A DNA stretch of 64,000 nucleotides from Clostridia bacterium (GTDB lineage Bacteria > Bacillota > Clostridia > Oscillospirales > Acutalibacteraceae), in NCBI GenBank assembly GCA_017461235.1, contig JAFTYU010000004.1:32840-96839 (forward strand). Direction: 5' to 3'. Made by a program: the position numbers and the translations under genes. Positions 44,541 to 53,186 of this stretch are shown one piece after another; positions within the stretch are counted from its first letter, which is position 1, and each line of letters opens with the position of its first letter. The notes under the pieces were generated by a model that saw nothing but the letters and a program-made list of their open reading frames with translations, had not been told where the DNA came from and did no database searches.

Positions 44541-46829
44541 ATGGAAAAAATTACCGGTCTTGATTACAAAATCAAGGAAATGGCAGCGCGTATTAAAGAA
44601 CTTCGTGAAATCGAAAATCTCAGCGTTGCCGAAATGGCAATTAAAACAGATGTTACGGAAAGTGAATATCTTGCTTGTGAAAACGGTGAAAAGGACCTTA
44701 ACTTTGCCTTTATTTACCGTTGTGCTCTCGCATTTAATGTTGACGTTACAAGCATCATCGAGGGTCACAGCCCTAAGCTTTCAAACTACGTCTTCACAAA
44801 AGCGGGCAAGGGACAGAAAATAGAAAAAGCCCATGGTATGACCTACTATAACCTTGCGGCATCCTTTAAGAACAGAATTGCTGAACCGCTTTTCGTTCGC
44901 AGTACATATGATGAAACAAAACAGCACAGCGATATAGAACTCACTACCCACGCAGGTCAGGAGCTTGATATCGTTATTGAAGGTAAGCTTAAAGTTCAGG
45001 TTGGCGAGCATTACGAGATTCTCGGTCCCGGTGACAGTATCTATTATGACAGTTCCACACCCCACGGTATGATTGCGGTTGACGGTAGCGACTGTACCTT
45101 CTATGCGTTGGTTCTTAATCCCACCGGTGAACCTATTCCCGAGCTCACTCACGCACAGACCATCAGAGATACAAATACGGCTCATAAAGATACAAAAGAC
45201 CGTATTTACCGTAAATTTATTGATGTTGAAGAAAACGAAAAAGGAACACCCACATCAATAAAATTCAAAAATACGGAGAATTTCAACTTTGCATTCGACC
45301 TTATTGATGCCCTTGCTGAAAAAGAGCCCGATAAATTGGCAATGCTCCACATTTCAAGGGATAAAACTGAACGCCGTTTCACTTTTAAAGATATGAAAAA
45401 GGCATCTAACCAGGCGGCTAACTACTTTAAATCTTTGGGTATCAAAAAAGGCGACAGAGTAATGCTTATTCTCAAGCGTCATTACCAGTATTGGTTTGCG
45501 ATGCTGGGTCTCAATAAATTGGGCGCTATCGGTATTCCCGCACCCAATCAGCTTCTTGAACATGACCTTGAATACCGTTTCAATGCGGCAGGTGTTAAAG
45601 CGATACTCTGTACAACTGACGGCGACGTTGCCAATCAGGTTGACATCGCGGCAGAAAAAAGCCCTTCGCTTCAGATTAAAATTGCGGTCGGCGGTGAACG
45701 CGACGGCTGGCGCAATTATGACGAAGAAAGTGCGTTATTCAGTTCGCGCTACGAACGCGGTGAGAATGCTCCCGGCGGCGACGACCTTATGTTAATGTTC
45801 TTTACATCGGGTACAACGGGTTATCCTAAGATTGCCGTACATAATTATAAATATGCACTCGGTCATTTCCATACAGCAAAATATTGGCATAACGTTGACC
45901 CTGACGGACTTCATTTCACTATTTCCGACACAGGTTGGGCGAAGTCTATGTGGGGTAAATTTTATGGTCAATGGCTCTGTGAAGCAGCACTTTTTGTTTA
46001 TGATTTTGATCGTTTTGATGCTGCGGATATTCTTCCTATGTTCGCAAAACACAAGATAACAACTTTCTGCGCACCACCCACAATGCTCAGAATGATGATA
46101 AAACAAGATATATCAAAATACGATTTCAGTTCGGTTAAACATATGACAACCGCAGGTGAAGCCCTTAACCCCGAGGTTTACCGTCAGTTTGAAAAGGCGA
46201 CGGGACTTCAGATTCTCGAAGGCTTCGGTCAGACTGAAAGCACAATGATTATAGGTAATATGACGGGTGCATCCCATAAAATCGGTTCTATGGGTAAACC
46301 TGCTCCTATATATGACGTATGCCTTCTTGACGGCGACGGCAATCCTGTTAAAGCAGGTGAAAACGGAGAAATTGTTGTTAAGGTTAAGGATGGCGCACCT
46401 TGCGGCCTGTTCACAGGCTATTACAATGATGAAGATAAAACAAAAGAAGTTTGGCATGACGGTTATTACCATACGGGCGACGTTGCCTGGATGGACGAAG
46501 ACGGCTTCTATTGGTATGTCGGCAGAGTTGACGATGTTATCAAATCATCCGGTTACCGCATAGGACCCTTCGAAATCGAAAGTGTTATTATGGAGCTTCC
46601 GTATGTTCTTGAGTGCGGTGTTTCTGCCGCTCCTGATGAAGTTCGTGGTCAGGTAGTTAAAGCAAGCATCGTTCTCGTTAAAGGCACGGAAGGTACCGAT
46701 GAACTCAAAAAGGAAATTCAACAGTACGTAAAAGAGCGTACAGCTCCTTACAAATATCCCCGTATTGTTGTATTCAGAGATGAACTTCCTAAAACTACAA
46801 GTGGCAAAATCCAGCGAAATAAGCTTTGA
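44541..46829 (+). CDS. HTH-cupin-acyl-CoA synthetase triple fusion 2 (Val T-box)
   Basis: A 762-residue paralogue of the preceding synthetase with the same order of domains: XRE-type HTH (about 10-80), cupin (about 130-200; ELDIVIEGKLKVQVGE, GDSIYYDSSTPHGM) and acyl-CoA synthetase (MFFTSGTTGYPKIAVHNYKY, EGFGQTEST, YHTGDVAW, GRVDDVIKSSGYRIGPFEIE, SGKIQRNKL). ATG 44541 has AGGAGG six bases upstream; a farther upstream in-frame ATG lies in the T-box leader and is rejected. The Val-type specifier and the neighbouring VOR and aminotransferase genes suggest isobutyrate as substrate, which is inference. The two copies are most alike in the synthetase part. Confidence 0.85.
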   Translation: MEKITGLDYKIKEMAARIKELREIENLSVAEMAIKTDVTESEYLACENGEKDLNFAFIYRCALAFNVDVTSIIEGHSPKLSNYVFTKAGKGQKIEKAHGMTYYNLAASFKNRIAEPLFVRSTYDETKQHSDIELTTHAGQELDIVIEGKLKVQVGEHYEILGPGDSIYYDSSTPHGMIAVDGSDCTFYALVLNPTGEPIPELTHAQTIRDTNTAHKDTKDRIYRKFIDVEENEKGTPTSIKFKNTENFNFAFDLIDALAEKEPDKLAMLHISRDKTERRFTFKDMKKASNQAANYFKSLGIKKGDRVMLILKRHYQYWFAMLGLNKLGAIGIPAPNQLLEHDLEYRFNAAGVKAILCTTDGDVANQVDIAAEKSPSLQIKIAVGGERDGWRNYDEESALFSSRYERGENAPGGDDLMLMFFTSGTTGYPKIAVHNYKYALGHFHTAKYWHNVDPDGLHFTISDTGWAKSMWGKFYGQWLCEAALFVYDFDRFDAADILPMFAKHKITTFCAPPTMLRMMIKQDISKYDFSSVKHMTTAGEALNPEVYRQFEKATGLQILEGFGQTESTMIIGNMTGASHKIGSMGKPAPIYDVCLLDGDGNPVKAGENGEIVVKVKDGAPCGLFTGYYNDEDKTKEVWHDGYYHTGDVAWMDEDGFYWYVGRVDDVIKSSGYRIGPFEIESVIMELPYVLECGVSAAPDEVRGQVVKASIVLVKGTEGTDELKKEIQQYVKERTAPYKYPRIVVFRDELPKTTSGKIQRNKL

Positions 46830-46838
46830 TAAATCGCG

Positions 46839-46902
46839 AATTTTCGGTTTTGCTCACACTCGCAGTACCTTTGTACAGCTTCGGTTCGCAAAATCCGAAA
46901 CT
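46839..46902. repeat. Large imperfect hairpin with dispersed repeat core
   Basis: TTTCGGTTTTGC and GCAAAATCCGAAA are complementary with one bulge. The enclosed CACTCGCAGTACCTTTGTAC (from 46857) plus AGCTTCGG resembles the unit at 57687-57714. It lies just after the second synthetase gene and could slow or end transcription, but it has no clear T-run. Confidence 0.5.
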
Positions 46903-46971
46903 TCATTGATTTCTCTGCGCTTATTAAACGATTATTGTAAATTATGAATTACGAATTATAATCGGCGATAC

Positions 46972-47144
46972 AAGTGAAGTTTTTTGTTGTACAAAAAGTG
47001 AAGTTATGTTAAAACATAGTGAAGGTTTTATCTAGTTATAAAAGTGAAGTTAAGTTTGCCCTTTATATCACTTGCGAAGCAAACTTCACTGCTTTGCAAC
47101 TTCACTACGAAGTAACTTCACTTGCCGTAAGGCAAACTTAGTTA
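46972..47144. repeat. Heptamer/mini-hairpin array element B
   Basis: It holds most of the 352-nt gap between the synthetase and P-loop genes. GTGAAGT occurs three times in direct orientation, plus a GTGAAGG variant, separated by mini-palindromes (TTTTTGT-TGT-ACAAAAA, TATGTT-AA-AACATA, TTTTAT-CTAGTT-ATAAAA). After a centre at about 47055-47075 the complement ACTTCAC follows three times, separated by TTGC-GAA-GCAA, TGC-TTT-GCA and TAC-GAA-GTA, ending in TTGCC-GTAA-GGCAA. It has the same design as element A at 5.7 kb but a different heptamer. No ORF is evident. Confidence 0.75.
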
Positions 47145-47181
47145 ATTCTAAAGTTGCTCCTAACCTGAAAGTTGGTGAAAT

Positions 47182-47844
47182 ATGCAGTACAAACGAATGA
47201 CTCTCTTTGCGGGGCACTACGGTAGCGGCAAAACAAACATTGCCGTCAACTACGCACTGCATCTTAAAAGCCTTGGTGAAGACGTAGTTATTGCCGACCT
47301 TGATATAGTTAATCCTTATTTCAGAACCCGCGACAGTCTTGAAGAACTGAACGCGGCAGGGATAAAACTCATCTCTTCAGAGTTTGCAAGCTCCAATGTG
47401 GATTTACCTGCATTGCCGCAGGAAGTTTATTCCCTTCTTGACAAACGTGAAGAAAAGGCGATAATGGATATAGGCGGTGATGACCGCGGAGCTTACGCTC
47501 TGGGTAGGTATTCTGATGCCATTAAGGCGGAAGATGATTACGAAATGCTTTTCGTTTTCAATAAATACAGACCTCTGACACCTACTGCAGAAGATGCGCT
47601 TGAAATAATGAGTGAAATTGAAGCAGCAGGTCATATAAATTTCACTGCAATTGTTAATAACTCCAATCTTGGGGCTTTAACAACAGCACAAGATATTCTC
47701 GATTCGGTTGAAGAAACCGAAAGACTCAGCCGTTTATCGGGTTTGCCCGTGAAAATGACAACGGTTAGAGATGATTTAGTTTATAATCTCAACGGAAAAG
47801 TGGAAAATCTGTTTCCGCTGACTTTACAAAAGAAAATTGTATAA
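47182..47844 (+). CDS. P-loop ATPase (MinD/ParA-like) linked to 2-oxoacid oxidoreductase
   Basis: A 220-residue ATPase with an N-terminal Walker A variant AGHYGSGKTN, DLDIVNPYFRTRDS (MinD/ParA-like second motif) and IMDIGGDDRGAYALG (Walker B-like). It ends with the NLFPLTL segment. It has no partner ParB, and the next gene, 21 nt downstream, is the ferredoxin subunit of the VOR operon. It may help cofactor or cluster loading of that complex, which is only inference from context. The start is ATG 47182 with a weak ribosome site. The upstream gap holds element B rather than a recognisable promoter. Confidence 0.75.
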   Translation: MQYKRMTLFAGHYGSGKTNIAVNYALHLKSLGEDVVIADLDIVNPYFRTRDSLEELNAAGIKLISSEFASSNVDLPALPQEVYSLLDKREEKAIMDIGGDDRGAYALGRYSDAIKAEDDYEMLFVFNKYRPLTPTAEDALEIMSEIEAAGHINFTAIVNNSNLGALTTAQDILDSVEETERLSRLSGLPVKMTTVRDDLVYNLNGKVENLFPLTLQKKIV

Positions 47845-47865
47845 AGCAAAGCAGGAGGAAGAACA

Positions 47866-48072
47866 ATGGCAAAAGTTACATTTGCAGAAAATGTATGTAA
47901 GGGTTGCGGTTTATGCGTAACTGCTTGTCCGAAAAAAATTGTGGAGCTCGATTCCGCAAAACTTAATGCAAAGGGTCACCATCCCGCCCACTGCATTGAC
48001 CAGAGTCAGTGCATCGGTTGTGCATTCTGTGCAACAATGTGTCCCGACTGTGCAATAACCGTTGAAAGGTAA
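47866..48072 (+). CDS. 2-oxoacid:ferredoxin oxidoreductase, delta (2[4Fe-4S]) subunit
   Basis: A 68-residue ferredoxin-like subunit with two cluster motifs, CKGCGLCVTACPKK and CIGCAFCATMCPDC, both of the CxxCxxCxxxCP type. GGAGG lies upstream of ATG 47866. Its place directly before the alpha, beta and gamma genes marks it as the electron-transfer subunit of a four-subunit VOR/KOR-type enzyme, passing electrons between the TPP subunit and free ferredoxin. Confidence 0.9.
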   Translation: MAKVTFAENVCKGCGLCVTACPKKIVELDSAKLNAKGHHPAHCIDQSQCIGCAFCATMCPDCAITVER

Positions 48073-48082
48073 GGTGAGATAA

Positions 48083-49147
48083 ATGGGTGAAAAAGTTTTA
48101 ATGAAAGGTAATGAAGCTATTGCTGAAGCCGCTATCAGAGCAGGCTGTTTGCATTATTTCGGCTATCCCATTACCCCACAGACAGAAATTGCCGCATATA
48201 TGGCAAAGCGTATGCCCAAGGTTGGTGGCGTATTCCTTCAGGCAGAAAGTGAAATTGCTGCTATCAATATGGTTCTTGGCGTTGCTGCAACAGGCAAACG
48301 TGTTATGACATCATCTTCAAGTCCCGGAGTTTCTCTTAAGAGTGAAGGCATTTCTTACATAGCAGGTTCTGATGTTCCGGCACTTATTGTTAACGTTCAG
48401 CGTGGCGGCCCCGGTCTCGGCGGTATTCAACCTTCGCAGTCCGACTATTTCCAGGCAGTTAAGGGCGGTAGCCACGGTGACTTTATGAAAATCGTTCTTG
48501 CACCTTCATCAGTGCAGGAGATGGCTTCTCTTACAAGCACCGCATTTGATCTTGCCGATAAATACAGAATGCCTGCAATGATTCTTGCAGACGGTACTAT
48601 GGGTCAGATGATGGAGCCTGTTGAGCTTCCCGAAACAGAGCCTAACACATTCGATAAACCCTGGGCTCTTACAGGTACAAAGGGCGAGAGAAAGCACAAT
48701 ATTGTAAACTCTCTTTATCTCAAACCCGAAGAGCTTGAGAAAACAAACTTCGAGCGTTTCGCCAGATATAAAACAATTGAGGAAAACGAAGTTCTTTATG
48801 AAGAATATCTTATGGACGATGCAGAAATCTGCGTAGTCTCCTTTGGTATAACTGCTCGTGTTGCTAAAAACGCAATAGTTGAAGCACGTGCTAAAGGTAT
48901 CAAGGTTGGTATGATTCGTCCCATTACTCTCTGGCCCTTCCCCAAGAAGGTTTTAAGAGCTGCCGCAGATAAATGCAAGGCGTTCCTTTCAGTCGAAATG
49001 AATATGGGTCAGATGATTGAAGATGTTAAGCTTGCAACAGAATGCAAGAAGCCCGTATATCTTTGCAACCGTACAGGCGGTATGATCCCTTCTCCCGAAG
49101 AGGTTCTTGCAAAGATTGTAGAAATCAATGAAGGAGGCGACAAATAA
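48083..49147 (+). CDS. vorB: 2-oxoacid:ferredoxin oxidoreductase alpha subunit (VorB type)
   Basis: A 354-residue alpha subunit of the pyruvate/2-oxoacid:ferredoxin oxidoreductase superfamily, 3-methyl-2-oxobutanoate (VOR) type. [44 protein letters not shown] and [18 protein letters not shown] are the characteristic alpha-subunit segments. The alternative assignment is 2-oxoglutarate (KOR) type, since families are close. The nearby BCAT and BCAA T-boxes favour branched-chain 2-oxoacids. It overlaps the beta gene (TAATG). Confidence 0.88.
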   Translation: MGEKVLMKGNEAIAEAAIRAGCLHYFGYPITPQTEIAAYMAKRMPKVGGVFLQAESEIAAINMVLGVAATGKRVMTSSSSPGVSLKSEGISYIAGSDVPALIVNVQRGGPGLGGIQPSQSDYFQAVKGGSHGDFMKIVLAPSSVQEMASLTSTAFDLADKYRMPAMILADGTMGQMMEPVELPETEPNTFDKPWALTGTKGERKHNIVNSLYLKPEELEKTNFERFARYKTIEENEVLYEEYLMDDAEICVVSFGITARVAKNAIVEARAKGIKVGMIRPITLWPFPKKVLRAAADKCKAFLSVEMNMGQMIEDVKLATECKKPVYLCNRTGGMIPSPEEVLAKIVEINEGGDK

Positions 49148-49899
49148 TGGTAGTATTTGAAAAGCCAAAGACACTCACAGATGCACCGCTTCACTATTGT
49201 CCCGGTTGTACACACGGTATTATCCACAGACTTGTTGCCGAAGTTATTGATGAACTCGGTATTGACGGCAGAACAATAGGTGTAGCACCTGTTGGTTGCT
49301 CAGTTATGGCTTATGATTATTTCACTTGTGATTTTATTCAGGCACCCCATGGCAGAGCTCCGGCTGTTGCTACAGGTGTAAAACGTGCTGACCCCGAAAA
49401 TAACATTGTTTTTACATATCAGGGTGACGGTGACCTTGCCGCTATAGGTACTGCAGAAACTGTTCACGCCGCCGCAAGACGTGAAAACATCACGGTTATT
49501 TTCGTTAATAATGCTATTTACGGTATGACGGGCGGTCAGATGGCTCCCACAACACTTCCCGGTCAGGTGACACAGACTTCACCTTACGGCAGAGATGTTG
49601 AAACAGTAGGTTATCCTGTTAAGGTTTGTGAGCTCCTTCAGAATGTTGACGGTGCCGCTTACCTTGAGAGAGTTGCAGTTAATAATCCTGCAAACGTTAA
49701 AAAAGCTAAGAAAGCTATCAAAAAAGCTTTCCAGAATCAGCTTGAAGGTAAAGGCTTCTCACTTGTAGAAGTTGTTTCAACCTGTCCTACAAACTGGGGT
49801 CTTACACCACAGAAGGCGCTTGAGTGGCTCGAGGAAAATATGATTCCATACTATCCTCTCGGTGTTTATAAAGATATCTATGCAGAGGAGGCAAAATAA
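49147..49899 (+). CDS. 2-oxoacid:ferredoxin oxidoreductase beta subunit (TPP-binding)
   Basis: A 250-residue thiamine-diphosphate-binding subunit. [14 protein letters not shown] near the start is a conserved CxxC(G/T)H motif. [14 protein letters not shown] and [18 protein letters not shown] together form the GDG-NN TPP/Mg motif. The start shares a base with the stop of the alpha gene, so expression is coupled. With ferredoxin as partner the enzyme is reversible: oxidative decarboxylation of 2-oxoacids or reductive carboxylation of acyl-CoAs. Confidence 0.92.
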   Translation: MVVFEKPKTLTDAPLHYCPGCTHGIIHRLVAEVIDELGIDGRTIGVAPVGCSVMAYDYFTCDFIQAPHGRAPAVATGVKRADPENNIVFTYQGDGDLAAIGTAETVHAAARRENITVIFVNNAIYGMTGGQMAPTTLPGQVTQTSPYGRDVETVGYPVKVCELLQNVDGAAYLERVAVNNPANVKKAKKAIKKAFQNQLEGKGFSLVEVVSTCPTNWGLTPQKALEWLEENMIPYYPLGVYKDIYAEEAK

Positions 49900-49901
49900 T
49901 T

Positions 49902-50438
49902 ATGAGTAACACATGTAATATTCTTTTTGCCGGCTTCGGCGGTCAGGGTATCCTTTTTGCAGGTAAATTTGTTGCATACAAAGGTCTTCTTGAGAATAAA
50001 CAGGTTTCATGGCTTCCTTCATATGGTCCTGAAATGCGTGGCGGTACAGCTAACTGTAGTGTTATCGTAAGTGATGAACCTATCGGTTCACCAATTGTAG
50101 GCAAGCCCGATGTTCTTGTTGCTATGAACCTTCCTTCTCTTGACAAATACGAAAATGAAGTTGTTTCAGGCGGTAAAATTTTTGTTGACTCAACTCTTAT
50201 TTCGCGTAAGGTCGAAAGAACAGATGTTGATGTGTACTATATTCCTGCAACATCCATTGCTAATGAGCAGGGTATAAGCACGCTCGCTAATATGATTATC
50301 ACAGGTAAACTTCTTAAGGAAGTTCCGATGCTCGGTTTCGACGGTATTGATGCACCTCTCTCAAAGGTTGTTTCAGCACGTAAAGCACACCTTCTTGAGG
50401 TTAACAAAACCGCACTTAAACTTGGTTACGACTATTAA
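49902..50438 (+). CDS. 2-oxoacid:ferredoxin oxidoreductase gamma subunit
   Basis: A 178-residue gamma subunit. The glycine-rich [20 protein letters not shown] and [19 protein letters not shown] segments are diagnostic for the family. It starts two bases after the beta stop. It completes a delta-alpha-beta-gamma operon; the aminotransferase gene follows after 24 nt. Confidence 0.92.
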   Translation: MSNTCNILFAGFGGQGILFAGKFVAYKGLLENKQVSWLPSYGPEMRGGTANCSVIVSDEPIGSPIVGKPDVLVAMNLPSLDKYENEVVSGGKIFVDSTLISRKVERTDVDVYYIPATSIANEQGISTLANMIITGKLLKEVPMLGFDGIDAPLSKVVSARKAHLLEVNKTALKLGYDY

Positions 50439-50462
50439 TTGATTTGAAAAGAGGTTATTTCA

Positions 50463-51539
50463 ATGAGTTACGATTTCAAAATTGAAAGAACTGCAACTCC
50501 CAAGGCAAAACCTGTTGATGAAAGCAAACTCGGTTTTGGTAAAATCTTTACAGACCATATGTTCCTTATGAACTATGATGAAGGCAAAGGTTGGCATGAT
50601 GGCAGAGTTGTACCTTACGGTCCCATCTCTCTCGACCCTTCTGCAATGGTTTTCCACTATGCACAGGAGCTTTTTGAAGGTCTTAAAGCATACAGAACTG
50701 CTGACGGAAATATTCAGCTTTTCCGTCCCCAGAAAAATATTGAAAGAATGAATAACACCTGCGACCGTCTTTGCGTTCCGCGTCTTGATCCGGATATGGT
50801 TCTTGAAGCTATCAAGACTGTTGTTGATGTTGACAGCGATTGGGTTCCCCATAGCGACGGAACATCTCTTTATATCCGTCCTTTCATAATCGCCACTGAT
50901 GAGTTTCTTGGTGTTCATCCTTCACACAGCTATCTTTTTGCTATAATCCTTTCACCTGTTGGTTCTTATTATCCTAACGGTATGGACCCTGTTAAAATCG
51001 CTATCGAACGTGAATACGTACGTTGCGTTAAGGGCGGTACAGGTATGGCAAAGGCAGGCGGTAACTATGCCGCATCTCTTATCGGTCAGGAAAAGGCTGA
51101 TAAAATGGGCTACGCGCAGGTTCTCTGGCTCGACGGTGTTGAGAGAAAGTATATCGACGAAGTTGGCGCTATGAACGTTTTCTTTGTTATTGACGGTGTT
51201 GTTATTACACCTGAACTTACAGACGGCAATATCCTTCCCGGTGTTACAAGAGCAAGTAGTATCGAAGTTCTTAAGGCTCACGGCTACAAGGTTGAGGAAC
51301 GTAAGATTTCCATAGATGAAGTTAAAGAGGCTCACAAGAACGGCACTCTTAATGAATCCTTCGGTACAGGAACAGCTGCTGTTATTTCACCCGTTGGTGA
51401 GTATATTGACGGTGACGAACATATCGTTATTAACAATAACGAAATCGGTCCTGTTGCTCAGTTCCTCTACGATGAACTCACAGGTATTCAGTGGGGTAAA
51501 ATCGAAGATAAGAACGGCTGGATTGTCAAAGTAAAATAA
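50463..51539 (+). CDS. ilvE: Branched-chain amino acid aminotransferase
   Basis: A 358-residue class IV PLP aminotransferase of the longer BCAT-II group. FHYAQELFEGLKAYR, KGGTGMAKAGGNYAASL (PLP Lys region), VLWLDGVERKYIDEVGAMN and GTGTAAVISPVG are family hallmarks. It interconverts Val, Leu and Ile with their 2-oxoacids. It has GAAAAGAGG upstream and ends the VOR operon before a strong terminator. With VOR upstream it would complete conversion of branched acyl-CoAs to amino acids or, in reverse, their degradation. T-box control of the acyl-CoA synthetases favours the synthetic direction. Confidence 0.94.
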   Translation: MSYDFKIERTATPKAKPVDESKLGFGKIFTDHMFLMNYDEGKGWHDGRVVPYGPISLDPSAMVFHYAQELFEGLKAYRTADGNIQLFRPQKNIERMNNTCDRLCVPRLDPDMVLEAIKTVVDVDSDWVPHSDGTSLYIRPFIIATDEFLGVHPSHSYLFAIILSPVGSYYPNGMDPVKIAIEREYVRCVKGGTGMAKAGGNYAASLIGQEKADKMGYAQVLWLDGVERKYIDEVGAMNVFFVIDGVVITPELTDGNILPGVTRASSIEVLKAHGYKVEERKISIDEVKEAHKNGTLNESFGTGTAAVISPVGEYIDGDEHIVINNNEIGPVAQFLYDELTGIQWGKIEDKNGWIVKVK

Positions 51540-51543
51540 AGAT

Positions 51544-51578
51544 AATTTGCAACTCTCACACGAGAGTTGCAAATTTTT
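51544..51578 (+). terminator. Terminator of the VOR/BCAT operon
   Basis: Stem ATTTGCAACTCTC/GAGAGTTGCAAAT with a 4-nt loop and a following T7 run. Confidence 0.92.
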
Positions 51579-51627
51579 TTATATTGTGTTAAAATCCCAA
51601 TAACATTATGTGAAAAGGAGTCGTTTT

Positions 51628-53121
51628 GTGGACGATAAAAGATTTAAAGACGAAAATAGCAATTCTTTTTCAATAAATGACGATTACGAAGAGCTTTTGA
51701 AATCAGTTGATTCCTATCTTGATTTTGAAAATGATTATATTGAGCTTTCGGACGGTACCGGCGATGAGTATGAAGATATATTCAGTAACTCTGACGGTGA
51801 TGTGTATATAAGCCGAAGGAATAATCATAAGCCTGAAGCTGATGACGTTTATATAACAAAGCGCAGAAACAGGGATATTTATACAGATGTTTATTCCGAG
51901 ACACCTTCTGTATCGTCCCGTAACACCGCGAGAAGGGCGCCGGCGTCTCAATCGGATATAAACCCACGCCCGAGAACGCCGGGTTATAACAGTGTTCCGC
52001 CCCGTAAGGCGAACGATAGGTTCAATACTCAGGAAGTGGCAAAAAAAGAAATTTTTGATGACGATATCTCAGACCACGATGCACGACTGGGCAGAAGGAC
52101 ATCCGAATCGAATAAAAAGAAATCAAAAGCACCTAAAGTGTTAATTTCTCTGTTGGTTATTGTACTTGCTGTTGTTGTCGGTTTTGGTGGTATTCTGTTT
52201 GTTGCGGCTAACAGCATTGTAGGCGAATTTATTGAAGCAGAGCCAATTGAACACATTGAGGATGTGGATTCGCTCGTAAGTGAAAGTCACGTGCGAAATA
52301 TTCTTCTCATAGGAGCAGACAAGGAAAAAGGCGGAGCTTCACGAAGCGACAGCATTATGATAGCGTCCGTCAACAAGCAAACGGGTAAGATTACTGTTGT
52401 ATCAATATTGCGAGATACACACGTTGATGTGCCGGGTCACCGCGAATCAAAAATCAATGCGGCTTATGCCTGGGGCGGTGCGAATTTGCTCATACAGACC
52501 ATAGAGCAGAACTTTGGCATTAAAATTGACGATTATGCAACGGTGGATTTTGAAATGTTCACGGCGTTGATTGACGGTCTTGGCGGCATTGACGTTGAGG
52601 TTACGGAAGATGAGGCGGATTACATAAATAATCGCCACAAATACGGTAGCGAAGAAAAGCCTGAAACTGTACCAAGTGGTGACAATGTTCATCTTACGGG
52701 TTATCAGGCGCTCTGGTATGCCCGTATAAGAAAACTTGACTCTGATTTTAACCGCACCGAACGTCAGCGTAAGGTTATCGGGGCAATAGTGGAAAAAACA
52801 AAGGATAGCCTTAATCCTGTAGGTATCTTCGGATTGGTTTCAACAGCTAAAGATGTTGCTCCTTATATTGAAACGACTTTATCCACAACGGATTTCTGGT
52901 CACTGGTGTTAAGTCTTAGCTCCTGTATGACAAAATCCGGTGCGGATATGGACAAGATGTTTGTATCTGCACAATTGCCATTTGAGGATACCTGGTGGTT
53001 TTCAAGTCAGTGGGACGGTTCAAGTATATCAGTGGATTTTGAAGAAAACAGACAACTTCTTTATGAACTTCTGTATGAAGACGCTGTTGAAGAATCTACC
53101 GAAGAAACAACAGAAGATTAA
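51628..53121 (+). CDS. LCP (LytR-CpsA-Psr) family cell-wall ligase
   Basis: A 497-residue protein. An acidic, disordered cytoplasmic part (about residues 1-165) precedes one membrane helix (VLISLLVIVLAVVVGFG region). An extracytoplasmic LCP domain follows: RNILLIGADKEKGGASRSDS, SILRDTHVDVPGH, KINAAYAWGGANLLIQTIE and RIRKLDSDFNRTERQRKVI carry the conserved Arg/Asp residues that bind the polyprenyl-pyrophosphate. LCP enzymes attach teichoic acids or other glycopolymers to peptidoglycan. GTG 51628 is chosen (AAGGAG seven bases upstream); GTG 51610 precedes that site. The long N-terminal extension is unusual. Confidence 0.9.
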   Translation: MDDKRFKDENSNSFSINDDYEELLKSVDSYLDFENDYIELSDGTGDEYEDIFSNSDGDVYISRRNNHKPEADDVYITKRRNRDIYTDVYSETPSVSSRNTARRAPASQSDINPRPRTPGYNSVPPRKANDRFNTQEVAKKEIFDDDISDHDARLGRRTSESNKKKSKAPKVLISLLVIVLAVVVGFGGILFVAANSIVGEFIEAEPIEHIEDVDSLVSESHVRNILLIGADKEKGGASRSDSIMIASVNKQTGKITVVSILRDTHVDVPGHRESKINAAYAWGGANLLIQTIEQNFGIKIDDYATVDFEMFTALIDGLGGIDVEVTEDEADYINNRHKYGSEEKPETVPSGDNVHLTGYQALWYARIRKLDSDFNRTERQRKVIGAIVEKTKDSLNPVGIFGLVSTAKDVAPYIETTLSTTDFWSLVLSLSSCMTKSGADMDKMFVSAQLPFEDTWWFSSQWDGSSISVDFEENRQLLYELLYEDAVEESTEETTED

Positions 53122-53138
53122 AAAGTAATATTAGAGTT

Positions 53139-53186
53139 AACTCCCTCATATATTTCATTGAGAATATATGAAGGGAGTTTATTTTT
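53139..53186 (+). terminator. Terminator overlapping the ribosome site of the next gene
   Basis: Arms AACTCCCTCATATAT (53139-53153) and ATATATGAAGGGAGTT (53164-53179), followed by TATTTTT. The AAGGGAG in the 3' arm is also the ribosome-binding site of the gene at 53187. Confidence 0.75.

Noticed and set aside
46972-47144. Possible CRISPR array
   Set aside because: Repeats are only 7 nt, intervals are self-complementary and of unequal length, and no cas gene is nearby.
47182-47844. Chromosome or plasmid partition gene parA
   Set aside because: No parB or parS-like sites; the gene is embedded in a metabolic operon.
41878-51539. Catabolic (Stickland-type) oxidation of branched-chain amino acids as main function
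   Set aside because: T-box control induces the synthetases on amino-acid starvation, the opposite of what a catabolic route needs; not fully excluded for VOR/BCAT alone.
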